The notes below the pieces were generated by a model, which saw only the letters and a list, made by a program, of their open reading frames with translations, ran no database searches and was not told the DNA's origin. The position numbers and the translations under genes are program-made. From positions 1 to 64,000 of the forward strand of contig NZ_FOJU01000001.1 in the NCBI RefSeq assembly GCF_900111875.1: a stretch of 64,000 nucleotides of DNA, written 5' to 3'. Of the stretch, positions 8,151 to 15,794 are shown one piece after another (position 1 is the first letter of the stretch; each line of letters opens with the position of its first letter). The stretch is from Poseidonocella pacifica. Its GTDB lineage: Bacteria > Pseudomonadota > Alphaproteobacteria > Rhodobacterales > Rhodobacteraceae.

Positions 8151-8938
8151 TCAAGATGTGGCTTTCTCCGCAGTTCGTTCCTCCGCCCCTTGGAGCAGCA
8201 ATCGGATGATGGCGGAGCGCGTGAGGATGCCGACGAGGCGGCCCGGCTGGGTCACTGGAACGACCTCGCTTCCTTGTGCGGCAAGCCGATTGAGAAGCGC
8301 GCCGACGGGCAGATCGTGAGGCACGTCATCAACCTGCCGGGCGCATGACCTCTGAAACAGAGCGAGGTGGTGAACGCTGTCGCCATGCGAATGGGCGATC
8401 CCGCGCCGACCCAGAGTCGAGCAGATCCGCCTGGAGGACCAGACCGCTCAACCCCATGTCAGCGTCCACGACTAGGAGGCACTTGATGGCATGGCCGCGA
8501 AAGAGGCGCGGGGCCACTGGGAGCGGCGTGTCGGGTCGTGCCGTCGAACCGATGTTGCGCCGCTTCGGCTTCGGTTGCTGTCAGCAATCGACCCAAGTCC
8601 GCCAAACTCATGTTGGTTGACTGGTTGAACCGGTCGAGCCGCTCGCGGAGTTGGTCGATCGACACCCCAAGCCGTGGCTCAGGTTGGGCGAGGGGCGGGT
8701 TGGGAACGCATAAAACCAGCACCGCTGTCGCCCCGAGGGGTGAACGGTCATACTTACAAATAGGGACGCCGGTCTCGATTTTGGCGAAAGACCGCAGCCA
8801 AGTTTTTGCGGAGTGCGCCGAAATGGAAACATCTGGTTGGGCGGCCTCGACGATGAAGGGAGTGAACCACAGCACAAACGCACCCATCAGCGTGACGGTT
8901 ACGCCGAGGCTGGGATTTCCGGTTAGAGAGGGCGACAC
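8151..8938 (-). pseudogene. Decayed HPP-domain/CBS-domain membrane protein gene
   Basis: Pieces of one gene lie in three minus-strand frames. Upstream (about 8760-8690) is a fragment of an HPP membrane domain (SPLGATAVLVLCVPNPPLAQP), which then runs straight into the linker (LRERLDRFNQSTNMSLADLGRLL). Next comes a CBS-domain part (IKCLLVVDADMGLSGLVLQADLL, SVSEVM). Last, in another frame and ending at 8151-8153, is VPHDLPVGALLNRLAAQGSEVVPVTQPGRLVGILTRSAIIRLLLQG, the end of the second CBS motif. Most of the HPP transmembrane helices are deleted and at least two frameshifts are needed to join the rest. HPP-CBS proteins are inner-membrane proteins of poorly known function, one branch being linked to nitrite uptake, which may fit the neighbouring NsrR locus. 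Confidence 0.65.
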
Positions 8939-8968
8939 TACACCTTCAATCTTCTGCGGGATCGCGCT

Positions 8969-9268
8969 TCAGGTCTTCGCGCTCATGGTCGTATGGTCGA
9001 TGGGACCCGCAACCGGCGCATGCGCGGGGAAAGTGGCGCGCGACTGAATGGCGCCACTCTCGTCGACAACGAGGCGCAGCGCGCGTCCGTTGAAATAGAG
9101 GGTCAGGCGCCACCGGCCGGCATCTTCGTCCACACCGGTCTCGCAACGGCTGGTGATCTCACCGGTCCGAAGCTTTGCCGGGACATCGGCGGGCGGGAGT
9201 TCGAATGCGGTGCCCACGATCTCTGCGTCAATAACGAAGCCGTCGGCGGTGAAAGTGACATTCTTCAT
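8969..9268 (-). CDS. DUF6522-type small protein in NsrR locus
   Basis: A 99-residue soluble protein: MKNVTFTADGFVIDAEIVGTAF, then LPPADVPAKLRTGEITSRCETGVDEDAGRWRLTLYFNGRALRLVVDESG. It matches my memory of the DUF6522 family, small proteins common next to Rrf2/NsrR regulators and denitrification genes in Rhodobacterales. There is no known activity, signal peptide or membrane helix. A single Cys near residue 42 sits in the conserved ITSRCE motif. The gene follows nsrR by 12 bp on the same strand, so it is probably co-transcribed and NO-responsive. The family name is from recall and moderately sure. Confidence 0.7.
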   Translation of the reverse strand: MKNVTFTADGFVIDAEIVGTAFELPPADVPAKLRTGEITSRCETGVDEDAGRWRLTLYFNGRALRLVVDESGAIQSRATFPAHAPVAGPIDHTTMSAKT

Positions 9269-9280
9269 CGCGGTTTCCTT

Positions 9281-9694
9281 TCAGGCTGCAACTGGCGCGG
9301 GCAGGGCAATGTCCGCGAGCGTCGAGCGATCAAGCTCGGTCAGGAAGGCCGACTCCGCTGCGTTGAGTTTGTGTTTCAAGCGACATACCGGAGTAACGCA
9401 GCAGGCACCATCCGGCGAGAAGCACTCAACCAATGCCCGGTCCTCCTCGAGGAGCCGCACGAGGTCACCGAGCCTTATGTCGCTGGCTGGCCGTGCGAGC
9501 ATGGCGCCGCCGCCCGCGCCCCGGCGCGTGGCCACGATGCCGTGCCGAGCAAGGCGCTGAATTACCTTGTTGAGGTGGTTGCGGGACACGCCGAACTCAT
9601 CGGCGATCTCTGCCGTGGAAAAGGCGCGCGTGGGCGCGCTGGCCATCCGCATGAGCGCCCGGAGACCGAAATCGGTGAAGCTGGTCAGGCGCAT
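9281..9694 (-). CDS. nsrR: Rrf2-family nitric-oxide sensor/repressor NsrR
   Basis: A 137-residue Rrf2 protein. The winged HTH at residues 1-70 reads RLTSFTDFGLRALMRMAS...GVSRNHLNKVIQRLARHGIV, very like E. coli NsrR (QLTSFTDYGLRALIYMAS...GVSRNHMVKII). The [4Fe-4S] ligand cysteines are present: C91, C98 and C104 (CCVTPVCRLKHKL; C98-x5-C104 matches C96-x5-C102 of E. coli NsrR). The C-terminal SAFLTELDRSTLADI block is also shared. NsrR represses NO-detoxifying genes until NO destroys its cluster. It is divergent from a truncated haemoglobin across an 11-1-11 dyad, its probable operator, implying autoregulation and control of the haemoglobin. Confidence 0.9.
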   Translation of the reverse strand: MRLTSFTDFGLRALMRMASAPTRAFSTAEIADEFGVSRNHLNKVIQRLARHGIVATRRGAGGGAMLARPASDIRLGDLVRLLEEDRALVECFSPDGACCVTPVCRLKHKLNAAESAFLTELDRSTLADIALPAPVAA

Positions 9695-9711
9695 GTTGCG
9701 GCCTCGCTATT

Positions 9712-9734
9712 AATAGGTATTTAAAATACCTGTT
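9712..9734. promoter_or_regulatory. NsrR-type operator, 11-1-11 inverted repeat
   Basis: A 23-bp near-perfect dyad is centred on A9723. Its inner 17 bases, AGGTATTTAAAATACCT (9715-9731), are perfectly palindromic and the outermost two pairs also match. Spacing and core (..TATTT-N-AAATA..) agree with the 11-1-11 NsrR consensus known from enterobacteria and other proteobacteria. It lies between the nsrR start (9694) and the truncated haemoglobin start (9780). Confidence 0.85.
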
Positions 9735-9779
9735 ATCAGATCTGTCCCGCACTCGCAATAATCTTAGGCCAGTTCAGCC

Positions 9780-10238
9780 ATGCCTCAGTCGAACGCCAAC
9801 CTTTTGCCGATCCGCTCCGCGCGTCCTGCCGTGACGCAGGAGGTGGTTGCACGAACAGGCCTCGACGAGGCCGTGCTCACCGCCTTGGTGCATGGGTTCT
9901 ACGGCAAGGTTCGCGTCGATCCGGTGCTCGGTCCGATCTTTGCCGCGCGGATCGTTGATTGGGGGCCGCATCTTGAGAAAATGGTCGACTTCTGGTCTTC
10001 GGTTGCGCTCATGACCGGGCGTTACCACGGTACGCCAGTTCCGAAGCATGCGGAGCTGCCCGTGACTTGGGAGCACTTTGAGCGTTGGCTCGAGCTTTTT
10101 CGACAGGCTGCTAGTGAGGTCTGCTCTCCGGAAGGCGCGGCGCATGTTATTGAGCGAGCCGAACGAATTGCCCGCTCACTGCATACGGCCAGCCAGACGG
10201 TGCGGCAACTGGATGGGGATGTGCCGAACCTCAAGTGA
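9780..10238 (+). CDS. Group III truncated haemoglobin
   Basis: A 152-residue globin of the 2-on-2 class, group III. Diagnostic segments are VLTALVHGFYGKVRVDPVLGPIF (helices A-B), HLEKMVDFWSSVALMTGRYHGTPVPKH (helix E into F) with proximal His at H90, and LPVTWEHFERWLELF (helices F-G, FxxWL motif). Group III globins bind O2 and NO in the cytoplasm and are tied to NO or redox defence in Campylobacter (Ctb). The divergent nsrR and the dyad at 9712-9734 strongly suggest NO-induced expression and a role in NO detoxification. The N-terminus of about 20 residues before helix A is not conserved. Confidence 0.9.
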   Translation: MPQSNANLLPIRSARPAVTQEVVARTGLDEAVLTALVHGFYGKVRVDPVLGPIFAARIVDWGPHLEKMVDFWSSVALMTGRYHGTPVPKHAELPVTWEHFERWLELFRQAASEVCSPEGAAHVIERAERIARSLHTASQTVRQLDGDVPNLK

Positions 10239-10311
10239 GCGAAGGCAGGTAGACAACTGCTGTGAGCAGACAGAAGTCTCTCATGGCTGTGGAGATGCAC
10301 GTCGTGACGCC

Positions 10312-10833
10312 ATGCGGCAGATAGGCTGCGAGAGCAATCCACCGCTTACCCTCTACCGAACTACGGATTGGCCCAGCTTCACCGCGTCACTGAAGAAGCG
10401 CGGGTCGGTCCTGATGTGGCTGGATACGGGGATGCCTTGGGTCCCAGCGAATGGTCGGCGCTGGCATGGCGTTCAGGGCCGTCGCAATTGGCGCGAGGTG
10501 CATCAGGTCATTGATCAGCCGCTTCGGACATCGAGGCGGTGGATTTCAGCCCCAGCGGCGATGGCGCTAGCCCGGTTTTTGCTGCGGTTGCTCGACCTGA
10601 TTTGCGAAGGCGAAGTTAGCGGCGATGTCCCTGATGGTGCCTATGACCAGAGACGCCCCTCACCTTACCGCTGCTGCACAGGCATCATCGACCATGAGGG
10701 CTCGCCGCCCATCCCCAACCGCATCGATAAACTGCTTCACCGCACTTTGCACCGCCAAGATCGACCGCACACCTTGTGGCCGACTGCAAAAGGGGAAGCC
10801 ACGCCACAAGTTGCAGCAGCGCAACAACGCCCC
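10312..10833 (+). pseudogene. Decayed IS5-family transposase with right-end repeat
   Basis: On the plus strand, PLTLYRTTDWPSFTASLKKRGSVLMWLDTGMPW is the N-terminus of an IS5-type transposase. It is followed after a deletion by WHGVQGRRNWREVH, the block normally after the LLVDSTGIK Asp motif, and then DVPDGAYDQRR and GIIDHEGSPPIPNR of the second Asp region. The C-terminal DDE part is missing and the rest degenerates. The sequence ends with GCGCAACAACGCCCC (10819-10833), the exact reverse complement of bases 209-223, marking the right end of the element. It is a dead remnant between the truncated haemoglobin and the broken alcohol dehydrogenase gene. Confidence 0.75.
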
Positions 10834-10905
10834 GTTGATCCCAAAACCCGGATGGCGGACCGAGGAAGAAACTTATCCAGGACTTCGCTGCGCCACCTGC
10901 GCCCG

Positions 10906-11976
10906 TCAGCCTGCGATCGCAATCCCGATCTTGCCCATGTGCGACTTGCTGAGGAACGCCTCTTGTGCCGCGCGCAGTTCGTGCAACGGATAGGTCTCGG
11001 CGACCATGGGGCGGATCTCTCCTGCCTCGATATAGTTGACCACATCGGAGAAAACGCGCGCGTCCTGCCGGGTGCTGCCGATCAGTGTCAGATCTTTGAG
11101 GTAGAGCGTTCTCAGGTCGAGTTCGACAATCGGGCCGGCGATTGCGCCCGATGTCACGTAGCGCCCTCGGGGGGCCAATGCATCGAGCAAGTCTGGCCAG
11201 CGGGGCCCACCCACAAGATCGAGAACGACGTCGAAGGCTTCGTTCGGGAAAGCATCGTTTCGGTCCACCACTGCATCCGCGCCGAGCGCAGTCAACGCGT
11301 CCATCTTGGCCGGACTGGTGGAGGCGGTGACATGCGCGCCGCGCCGCTTGGCAAGTTGCACGGCCGCGGAGCCAACTCCGCCAGATGCCCCGGTAATCAG
11401 CAAGCGCTCCGCGCCCAATCCAGCGCGCTGAATCATGCCTTCTGCGGTAGAGAATGCGCAGGGGAAGCAGGCGAGTTCCAAGTCCGACAGAGGGCTGTCG
11501 ATCCGCACTGCGTGCTCGTCGTCAACGGTCGTGTATTCGGCAAAGCTTCCGTTGCGCTCCGAGCCAAAGGTCACGAGCGTTTCTGGCCCAGCCCCCGCTG
11601 GGCGATGCATGGGTCGCACCAGCACGCGCTCGCCTATTCGCGCAGTGTCCACGCCTTTGCCGACCGTAACGATTTCACCACAACAATCCGCGCCCTGGAT
11701 GCGCGGGAAGCTGAGCGCACCCGACCAAGCTCCGTCGGCATCGGAAGCGCCCGCATAGCCCTCCAAGGCCGCCGAGCCGGTGTCGCCCCGCACGGCTTTG
11801 GAATACCAGCCGGTGCGGGTGTTGACGTCGGTGTGATTCACCGCCGATGCGCCCACGCGGATCAAAACCTCACCAGCATCCGGTTAAGGCAGCGGCGCAT
11901 CCGCGCGCCACTCGAGTTTGTCCAGCCCACCATTGCCAGTGAGAACGACGGCTTTCATCGCTTTGGGAAGTGTCAT
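10906..11976 (-). pseudogene. Zinc-type alcohol dehydrogenase/quinone reductase (MDR), in-frame stop
   Basis: This is a medium-chain dehydrogenase/reductase gene. Starting at ATG 11976, the reading frame gives MTLPKAMKAVVLTGNGGLDK...WRADAPLP, then TAA at 11884-11886, and continues in the same frame with PDAGEVLIRVGASAVNHTDVNTRTGWYS to a stop at 10906. All family elements follow: FPRIQGADCCGEIVTVGKGVD, the cofactor motif GASGGVGSAAVQLAK, and a complete C-terminus. The stop replaces one codon in the PLP-x-PDAGEVL joint, so the gene is interrupted near residue 31 of about 356. Either it is a recent nonsense pseudogene or translation restarts internally. The rest shows no decay. It is divergent from the TetR gene across a double operator. 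Confidence 0.8.
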
Positions 11977-11991
11977 TGGCGAATGCTCCGA

Positions 11992-12037
11992 TGTAGAATG
12001 ATTACTCTACTTGCGTAGGTAGAGAGATCATTCTACA
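11992..12037. promoter_or_regulatory. Double TetR operator in divergent promoter
   Basis: A 46-bp symmetrical block lies between the dehydrogenase gene and the tetR gene. Outer arms TGTAGAATGAT (11992-12002) and ATCATTCTACA (12027-12037) are perfect inverted repeats, and the inner CTCTAC/GTAGAG (12005-12010/12019-12024) also pair. It resolves into two 18-bp sites of the form GTAGA-N8-TCTAC (11993-12010 and 12019-12036) with centres 26 bp apart, consistent with two TetR dimers repressing both promoters. Confidence 0.8.
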
Positions 12038-12046
12038 TCGACAAGC

Positions 12047-12565
12047 ATGGTAGATATGATGAGCAAGATATCCGAAGGGTTGGAGCGCGCCTTTGCGAGT
12101 CGCGGCTTCGCAGAACCCAGCGTCGAGGACCTGCGTAATGCTGCGGGCGTCAGCCTGCGCACCCTTTACAAGTACACGCCTTCTCGAGCGGAGATGGTAC
12201 TGGCCGCACTTGAAAATCGGCACAAGCGATATCTATCCCGTGTCTTCGACGGACTGCCGGAGGACCATGAAATGGCTCTGGACACATTGCTGTCGCGCAT
12301 TGGGGAGTGGATGGCGACTGAAACCTCGCACGGTTGTCTCTTTCATGCGGCCGTTGCTGCAGAACCAGGAAGTCAGCTCCTTCGCGTTCTTCTTGAGCGC
12401 CATAAGTCCGACGTGGCGACACGGGCAGCAGCAGCGACGGGGTTGCGAGGGGAGGGCACCGCGCTTCTATTGATCATTGAAGGGCTGACGCAGACATGGC
12501 CATTGCGCGGGGAGGCGGCGGTTGATGTGGCCAAGCGGTTGGGGCATGTGCTGCGGTCGCGGTGA
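12047..12565 (+). CDS. TetR-family regulator of the adjacent dehydrogenase
   Basis: A 172-residue TetR repressor. The N-terminal HTH covers residues ~5-50 (LERAFASRGFAEPSVEDLRNAAGVSLRTLYKYTPSRAEMVLAAL). The compact C-terminal domain has the TSHGCLFHAAVAAEP segment seen in AcrR/YxaF-like regulators of redox enzymes. It starts 10 bp after the second operator half, so it is almost certainly autorepressed and controls the divergent MDR dehydrogenase gene. ATG 12047 (MVDMMSK) is chosen; the ATGs at 12056 and 12059 are in-frame alternatives. The inducer is unknown. Confidence 0.87.
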   Translation: MVDMMSKISEGLERAFASRGFAEPSVEDLRNAAGVSLRTLYKYTPSRAEMVLAALENRHKRYLSRVFDGLPEDHEMALDTLLSRIGEWMATETSHGCLFHAAVAAEPGSQLLRVLLERHKSDVATRAAAATGLRGEGTALLLIIEGLTQTWPLRGEAAVDVAKRLGHVLRSR

Positions 12566-12909
12566 AGCGCGAACGCCATACTGGGTATGGCGGTGAGGGC
12601 GGGGCATCATGGACCGCGCGCCGTTGAGGATCCTGGGGGGATGACGGCAAATTGGATACTGTTGGCAACTAACGCGAAAGAAGTCGGGTCGCCGTGATGC
12701 CGATGAAACTCTTTGTAGTCTTGTCCTAGCGAGCGGCGAGACGCCAGAAACCCGGCGGGATACCCTTTGCCACCATGGCCCCGAGAAGAATGTTGGGCGG
12801 GGAATTACGTTCCAAGTCGCTGAAGGTAAAGGGAGAACGGCCACAGAAATGGCCGTTCTTGATCGTCAGGTTTTCAAGGGGTCCGGGGGCAATCAAGCGT
12901 TGCCGAGGC
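12566..12909. other. Gene-free stretch between tetR and the MBL gene
   Basis: About 340 bp without a supportable gene. Short open frames here show no family similarity to me. The only clear structure is the hairpin at 12834-12859, listed separately. Confidence 0.6.
12834..12859. terminator. Strong hairpin, probable terminator of the MBL operon
   Basis: AGAACGGCCA (12834-12843) pairs perfectly with TGGCCGTTCT (12850-12859) around a 6-base loop. It lies about 50 bp past the 3' end of the minus-strand MBL gene (12910). On that strand the stem is followed by CCCTTTACC, a weak T-run, so it may act as a terminator or 3'-end stabiliser. It also lies downstream of the plus-strand tetR gene. Confidence 0.55.
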
Positions 12910-13803
12910 TCATCCCCACTTCATCTCGCCGGTCAGTACCTTGGCGCCAACGTCCAAGGCCACGCCCATGCCCAGATCGGGATAGCGGGCTGTCATTGCG
13001 GCTATCAGTTCCTCGGACCCGTTGGCTTTGTCGAGTTCTTCCTCAATCGCCTGAAGATAGCCCTTCGTGAATTCCACGGCCTCAATCCCCATTGGCGCAT
13101 CCAGCGTCATGTGGCCGGGAACGACAACCTGCGGGTTGCGGGCGATAATAGCGTCAAGGTTGGCGATCCAAGCGGCGCGCTGTTCCTTGGTCGGCGTGTC
13201 TGCTGTCCAGACATGCACGCCGGAGAAGACCATCACGCCGCCGAACACGGCCTGAAGATCTTCGACCCACAGGTAACGACGGTTCGACAGTTCTTCGGCG
13301 GCGACGATCTCAATAGAATGGCCATCCACCGTCAGAGCTGTGCTGTCGTCGGCCGCAGGGATGATCACGTCATCGACCGATTGCGGGCCGTTTTCACCGA
13401 GTTGCGGACCCCATGTTTCGACCTTTTTTGCCACGTTCGCATTGATGGCCGCGACGGTTTCACTGGCCGCGATGACGCGGGCCTCGGGGAAGGCTTCCAC
13501 GATCGGGCGCAGGCTGAAATAGAAATCAGGGTCGCTCTGGCTGATGTAGATCGTGGTCAGCGTCTTGCCTGTTGCCGTGATCTCCTCGGCCAAGGCGCGG
13601 CCATCGGGCAGTGTGAACCCGCCGTCGATAAGCATGGCTTCGGTTTCGCCTTGGATCAGGATCGGCGCGCGGTAAAAACCATTCTCGCCAGCGGGAAAAT
13701 GTGTCCAGGTCAGTCCATTCGCGTCTGCGAAGGAAAAGCTGGGAGCCATCAGGGCGGCTGCCCCTGCTGCGGTTGTGAGTTTCAGGATGTCTCTGCGGTT
13801 CAT
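12910..13803 (-). CDS. MBL-fold protein with degenerate metal motif, exported
   Basis: A 297-residue protein with an export signal carrying a twin-arginine pattern (MNRRDILKLTTAAGAAALMA, cleavage near residue 27). The fold features of metallo-beta-lactamase proteins are present: AMLIDGGFTLPDGRALAEEI, then TLTTIYISQSDPDFYFSLRP, VIAASETVAAI, GVMVFSGVHVWTAD and VVVPGHM. The canonical H-x-H-x-D-H metal motif reads Q-S-D-P-D-F (residues 89-94), so at least three ligands are lost and usual hydrolase chemistry is doubtful. It follows a DsbA-like gene by 26 bp, with a LysR regulator divergent. I recognise the broad family but not a function. Confidence 0.8.
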   Translation of the reverse strand: MNRRDILKLTTAAGAAALMAPSFSFADANGLTWTHFPAGENGFYRAPILIQGETEAMLIDGGFTLPDGRALAEEITATGKTLTTIYISQSDPDFYFSLRPIVEAFPEARVIAASETVAAINANVAKKVETWGPQLGENGPQSVDDVIIPAADDSTALTVDGHSIEIVAAEELSNRRYLWVEDLQAVFGGVMVFSGVHVWTADTPTKEQRAAWIANLDAIIARNPQVVVPGHMTLDAPMGIEAVEFTKGYLQAIEEELDKANGSEELIAAMTARYPDLGMGVALDVGAKVLTGEMKWG

Positions 13804-13829
13804 CGTTTCGTCCTTTTGATATTCGAGGA

Positions 13830-14471
13830 TCAGGCCAGCCCGAGGGTGGCAAATACTGTATCGGGTCCGCCATAAAGCGTGCTTGCATCCAGCCCGCGGC
13901 GCGCGCCGTCGACCTCTGCAATCAGGGCCGGAACGCCTTGCATGTTGTGGGTTGTCATCAGTGCGCGTGCCTCTGCCGTGCGATTGCGGACCAGGTCCAC
14001 GAGGGCTGTATCGGGGTTCAGAACACGCGCAGCGGCTTCTGCAAGACCCATTTCGGTCAACAAATGCGCGACAACTGCGGAAGAGGTTACATCTTTGCCG
14101 TCGACATACCGCGCCGCTTGAATGGCGGTGAGGGCTTCGATCACGCGATCAGGGGCGGTGTCGGCCACAGCAGTGACGGCCAGAGTGGCCACCGTGGAAT
14201 CGAGTGACGCATCGGCGGCCCCAAGCACGTTGCGGCGGTAGGATTCGCTGAATTGCTGCCCACTCAGCGCGGCAATACGCTGGTCATTCGCCCAAGCCTG
14301 CGCCGCGAAGCTTTTCATCGGGCGCGCACCATTCCCCGCAAAGAGCCCGGTTGCCCGTGGCTGCAAGTCAATGTCGGGGTGTTTTGCGAGCGTGGCAATA
14401 GTCGCCGAGGCACCGTAGCACCAGCCGCAGAGGGGATCGAAAAGGTAATGCAGTATCGCTGTCTGTGTCAT
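13830..14471 (-). CDS. DsbA-family (thioredoxin-fold) protein, CGWC
   Basis: A 213-residue cytoplasmic-looking thioredoxin-fold protein: ILHYLFDPLCGWCYGASATIATL has the C-x-x-C redox pair (CGWC, residues ~15-18). The helical insert follows (FAAQAWANDQRIAALSGQQFSESY...) and then the cis-Pro-like loop QGVPALI. No signal peptide is visible, which favours the FrnE/HCCA isomerase-like branch over periplasmic DsbA. ATG 14471 (MTQTAILHY) is preferred to an upstream in-frame ATG because the family begins there. It is the first gene of a two-gene operon with the exported MBL protein and is divergent from a LysR gene, its likely regulator. Confidence 0.85.
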   Translation of the reverse strand: MTQTAILHYLFDPLCGWCYGASATIATLAKHPDIDLQPRATGLFAGNGARPMKSFAAQAWANDQRIAALSGQQFSESYRRNVLGAADASLDSTVATLAVTAVADTAPDRVIEALTAIQAARYVDGKDVTSSAVVAHLLTEMGLAEAAARVLNPDTALVDLVRNRTAEARALMTTHNMQGVPALIAEVDGARRGLDASTLYGGPDTVFATLGLA

Positions 14472-14522
14472 GTCCTGTCTCCTTGGACACCGATATAGAC
14501 CCACCCATTGCGCATGATAAGA

Positions 14523-14546
14523 CAAACGATTTTGACATTGCGTTTG
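14523..14546. promoter_or_regulatory. Inverted repeat, candidate LysR site
   Basis: CAAACG (14523-14528) and CGTTTG (14541-14546) form a perfect dyad with a 12-base centre in the 96-bp gap between dsbA-like and lysR genes. Its position and size fit a LysR-type recognition site controlling the divergent operon. Confidence 0.45.
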
Positions 14547-14567
14547 CTAAAGGCTAACAGTTTTCCG

Positions 14568-15476
14568 ATGTCGAAAGCGCACAACCTGAACAGGCTGGCC
14601 TATTTCGCGGCGGTGGTCGAAACGGGTTCCTTCACCAATGCCGCGGAACGCCTCGGTGTGACCAAGGCCGTTGTCAGCAGCCAAGTGACACAGTTGGAGC
14701 ACGAGTTGAAAGCAACGCTTTTGGTGCGCAATACACGCAAGGTTAGTGCCACCGAAGCTGGCAAGCTTTTCTACACACGCTGCGCGTCAATCCTGAACGA
14801 GGCGCAAGAAGCCTTCAGTGAGCTATCGCTCCTCTCGGAGCAGCCGGTGGGAATATTGCGCATGACGGCCCCAAACGACTACGGCACCGCGATCGTAGCC
14901 CCCGTGGTCGCGGCATTCCGACGAAAGTACCCTGATTGCCAAGTGGAGCTGTCTCTGGGCGATGATCACAGCGATCTTATGTCGGGCAATCTTGATCTGG
15001 CCATTCGTGTTGGATGGCTTCGCGACTCCGCGCTATTGGCGCGCAAAGTAGGTGGTTTCAGGCAACTTTTAGTCGGCGGGGGCGCGAACGCGCGTGAGTG
15101 GGCACGCATTCGGCACCCACATGAACTTACTGCCGCGCCATTCATCGCGAATAAGGCGCTGACTGATCCGCTGCAATGGCAGTTTGAACAGGAGACAGGC
15201 GAAACAGCATCCGTCAAATTGCAAAGCGATCTGTCGATCGATAGCGCGCCGGCCATCATGGCCGCCGTGCGGGACGGCGCAGGTTTGGCGATCCTGCCCG
15301 ACTATCTGGTGCGCGATCATCTGGCTTCGGGTGTGCTGACGCTTGTACTGCCCGATTGGCACCTACCCGAAGGGGGGATCTTCGTTGTTCTACCTGCTTC
15401 GAAGTTCCGCGCTGCAAAGGTGTCCGCTTTTACTGAAATGCTCCGACAGGCAGAGAAAGCGCGCGTTAGAACCTAA
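14568..15476 (+). CDS. LysR-family transcriptional regulator
   Basis: A 302-residue LTTR. The N-terminal winged HTH spans residues ~7-65 (NRLAYFAAVVETGSFTNAAERLGVTKAVVSSQVTQLEHELKATLLVRNTRKVSATEAGKLF). The two-lobe effector domain resembles the CrgA/AphB-like group (EQPVGILRMTAPNDYGTAIVAPVVAAFRRKYPDCQVEL). The start at ATG 14568 (MSKAHNLNR) is favoured over an upstream frame extension into the promoter. It is divergent from the dsbA-MBL pair and probably controls that pair and itself through the dyad at 14523-14546. No effector can be predicted. Confidence 0.9.
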   Translation: MSKAHNLNRLAYFAAVVETGSFTNAAERLGVTKAVVSSQVTQLEHELKATLLVRNTRKVSATEAGKLFYTRCASILNEAQEAFSELSLLSEQPVGILRMTAPNDYGTAIVAPVVAAFRRKYPDCQVELSLGDDHSDLMSGNLDLAIRVGWLRDSALLARKVGGFRQLLVGGGANAREWARIRHPHELTAAPFIANKALTDPLQWQFEQETGETASVKLQSDLSIDSAPAIMAAVRDGAGLAILPDYLVRDHLASGVLTLVLPDWHLPEGGIFVVLPASKFRAAKVSAFTEMLRQAEKARVRT

Positions 15477-15794
15477 GCATGAATTCGGTGCCTGAGTGGC
15501 AGAAGGGTTTGAGGGCGCGCGTTCGGGTTTGCTGGATCAGTTCACGCACCAAGCGCGGACGCTCGGCATCGCGCGTAGCCCCGCGCAAAATGGCTCAGTG
15601 ATGCTGCGCGTCCATGCGTGGAGCATTCTGGCGCCCGCCTGACCGCAGCGATATTACTGCTTTGGCAAAGCAACGTAGACAGTCCGCTCCCCTCGGACCG
15701 CTCCCCAGGCGGATTGGTCGCGCAGGTGCAAATTGGGGGACATTCCGCAGCGCTATATCTTCGCATATTTCGACTGATCACGCCGCCAACTGGG
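15477..15794. other. Gene-free stretch between two convergent lysR genes
   Basis: About 320 bp between the 3' ends of two convergent lysR genes. I find no convincing coding frame, RNA gene or repeat. Low-complexity arginine-rich frames here look like noise. Confidence 0.55.

Noticed and set aside
10078-12018. Very long open frame on the plus strand across 10-12 kb
   Set aside because: It covers the IS5 remnant and then runs antisense to the dehydrogenase gene. Only the IS5 part (10312-10833) has family similarity; the rest is a GC-rich shadow frame.
15477-15794. Possible small gene or transposase trace between the two lysR genes
   Set aside because: Short Arg/Ser-rich frames on both strands, no motif and no ribosome site. 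I could not support any feature.
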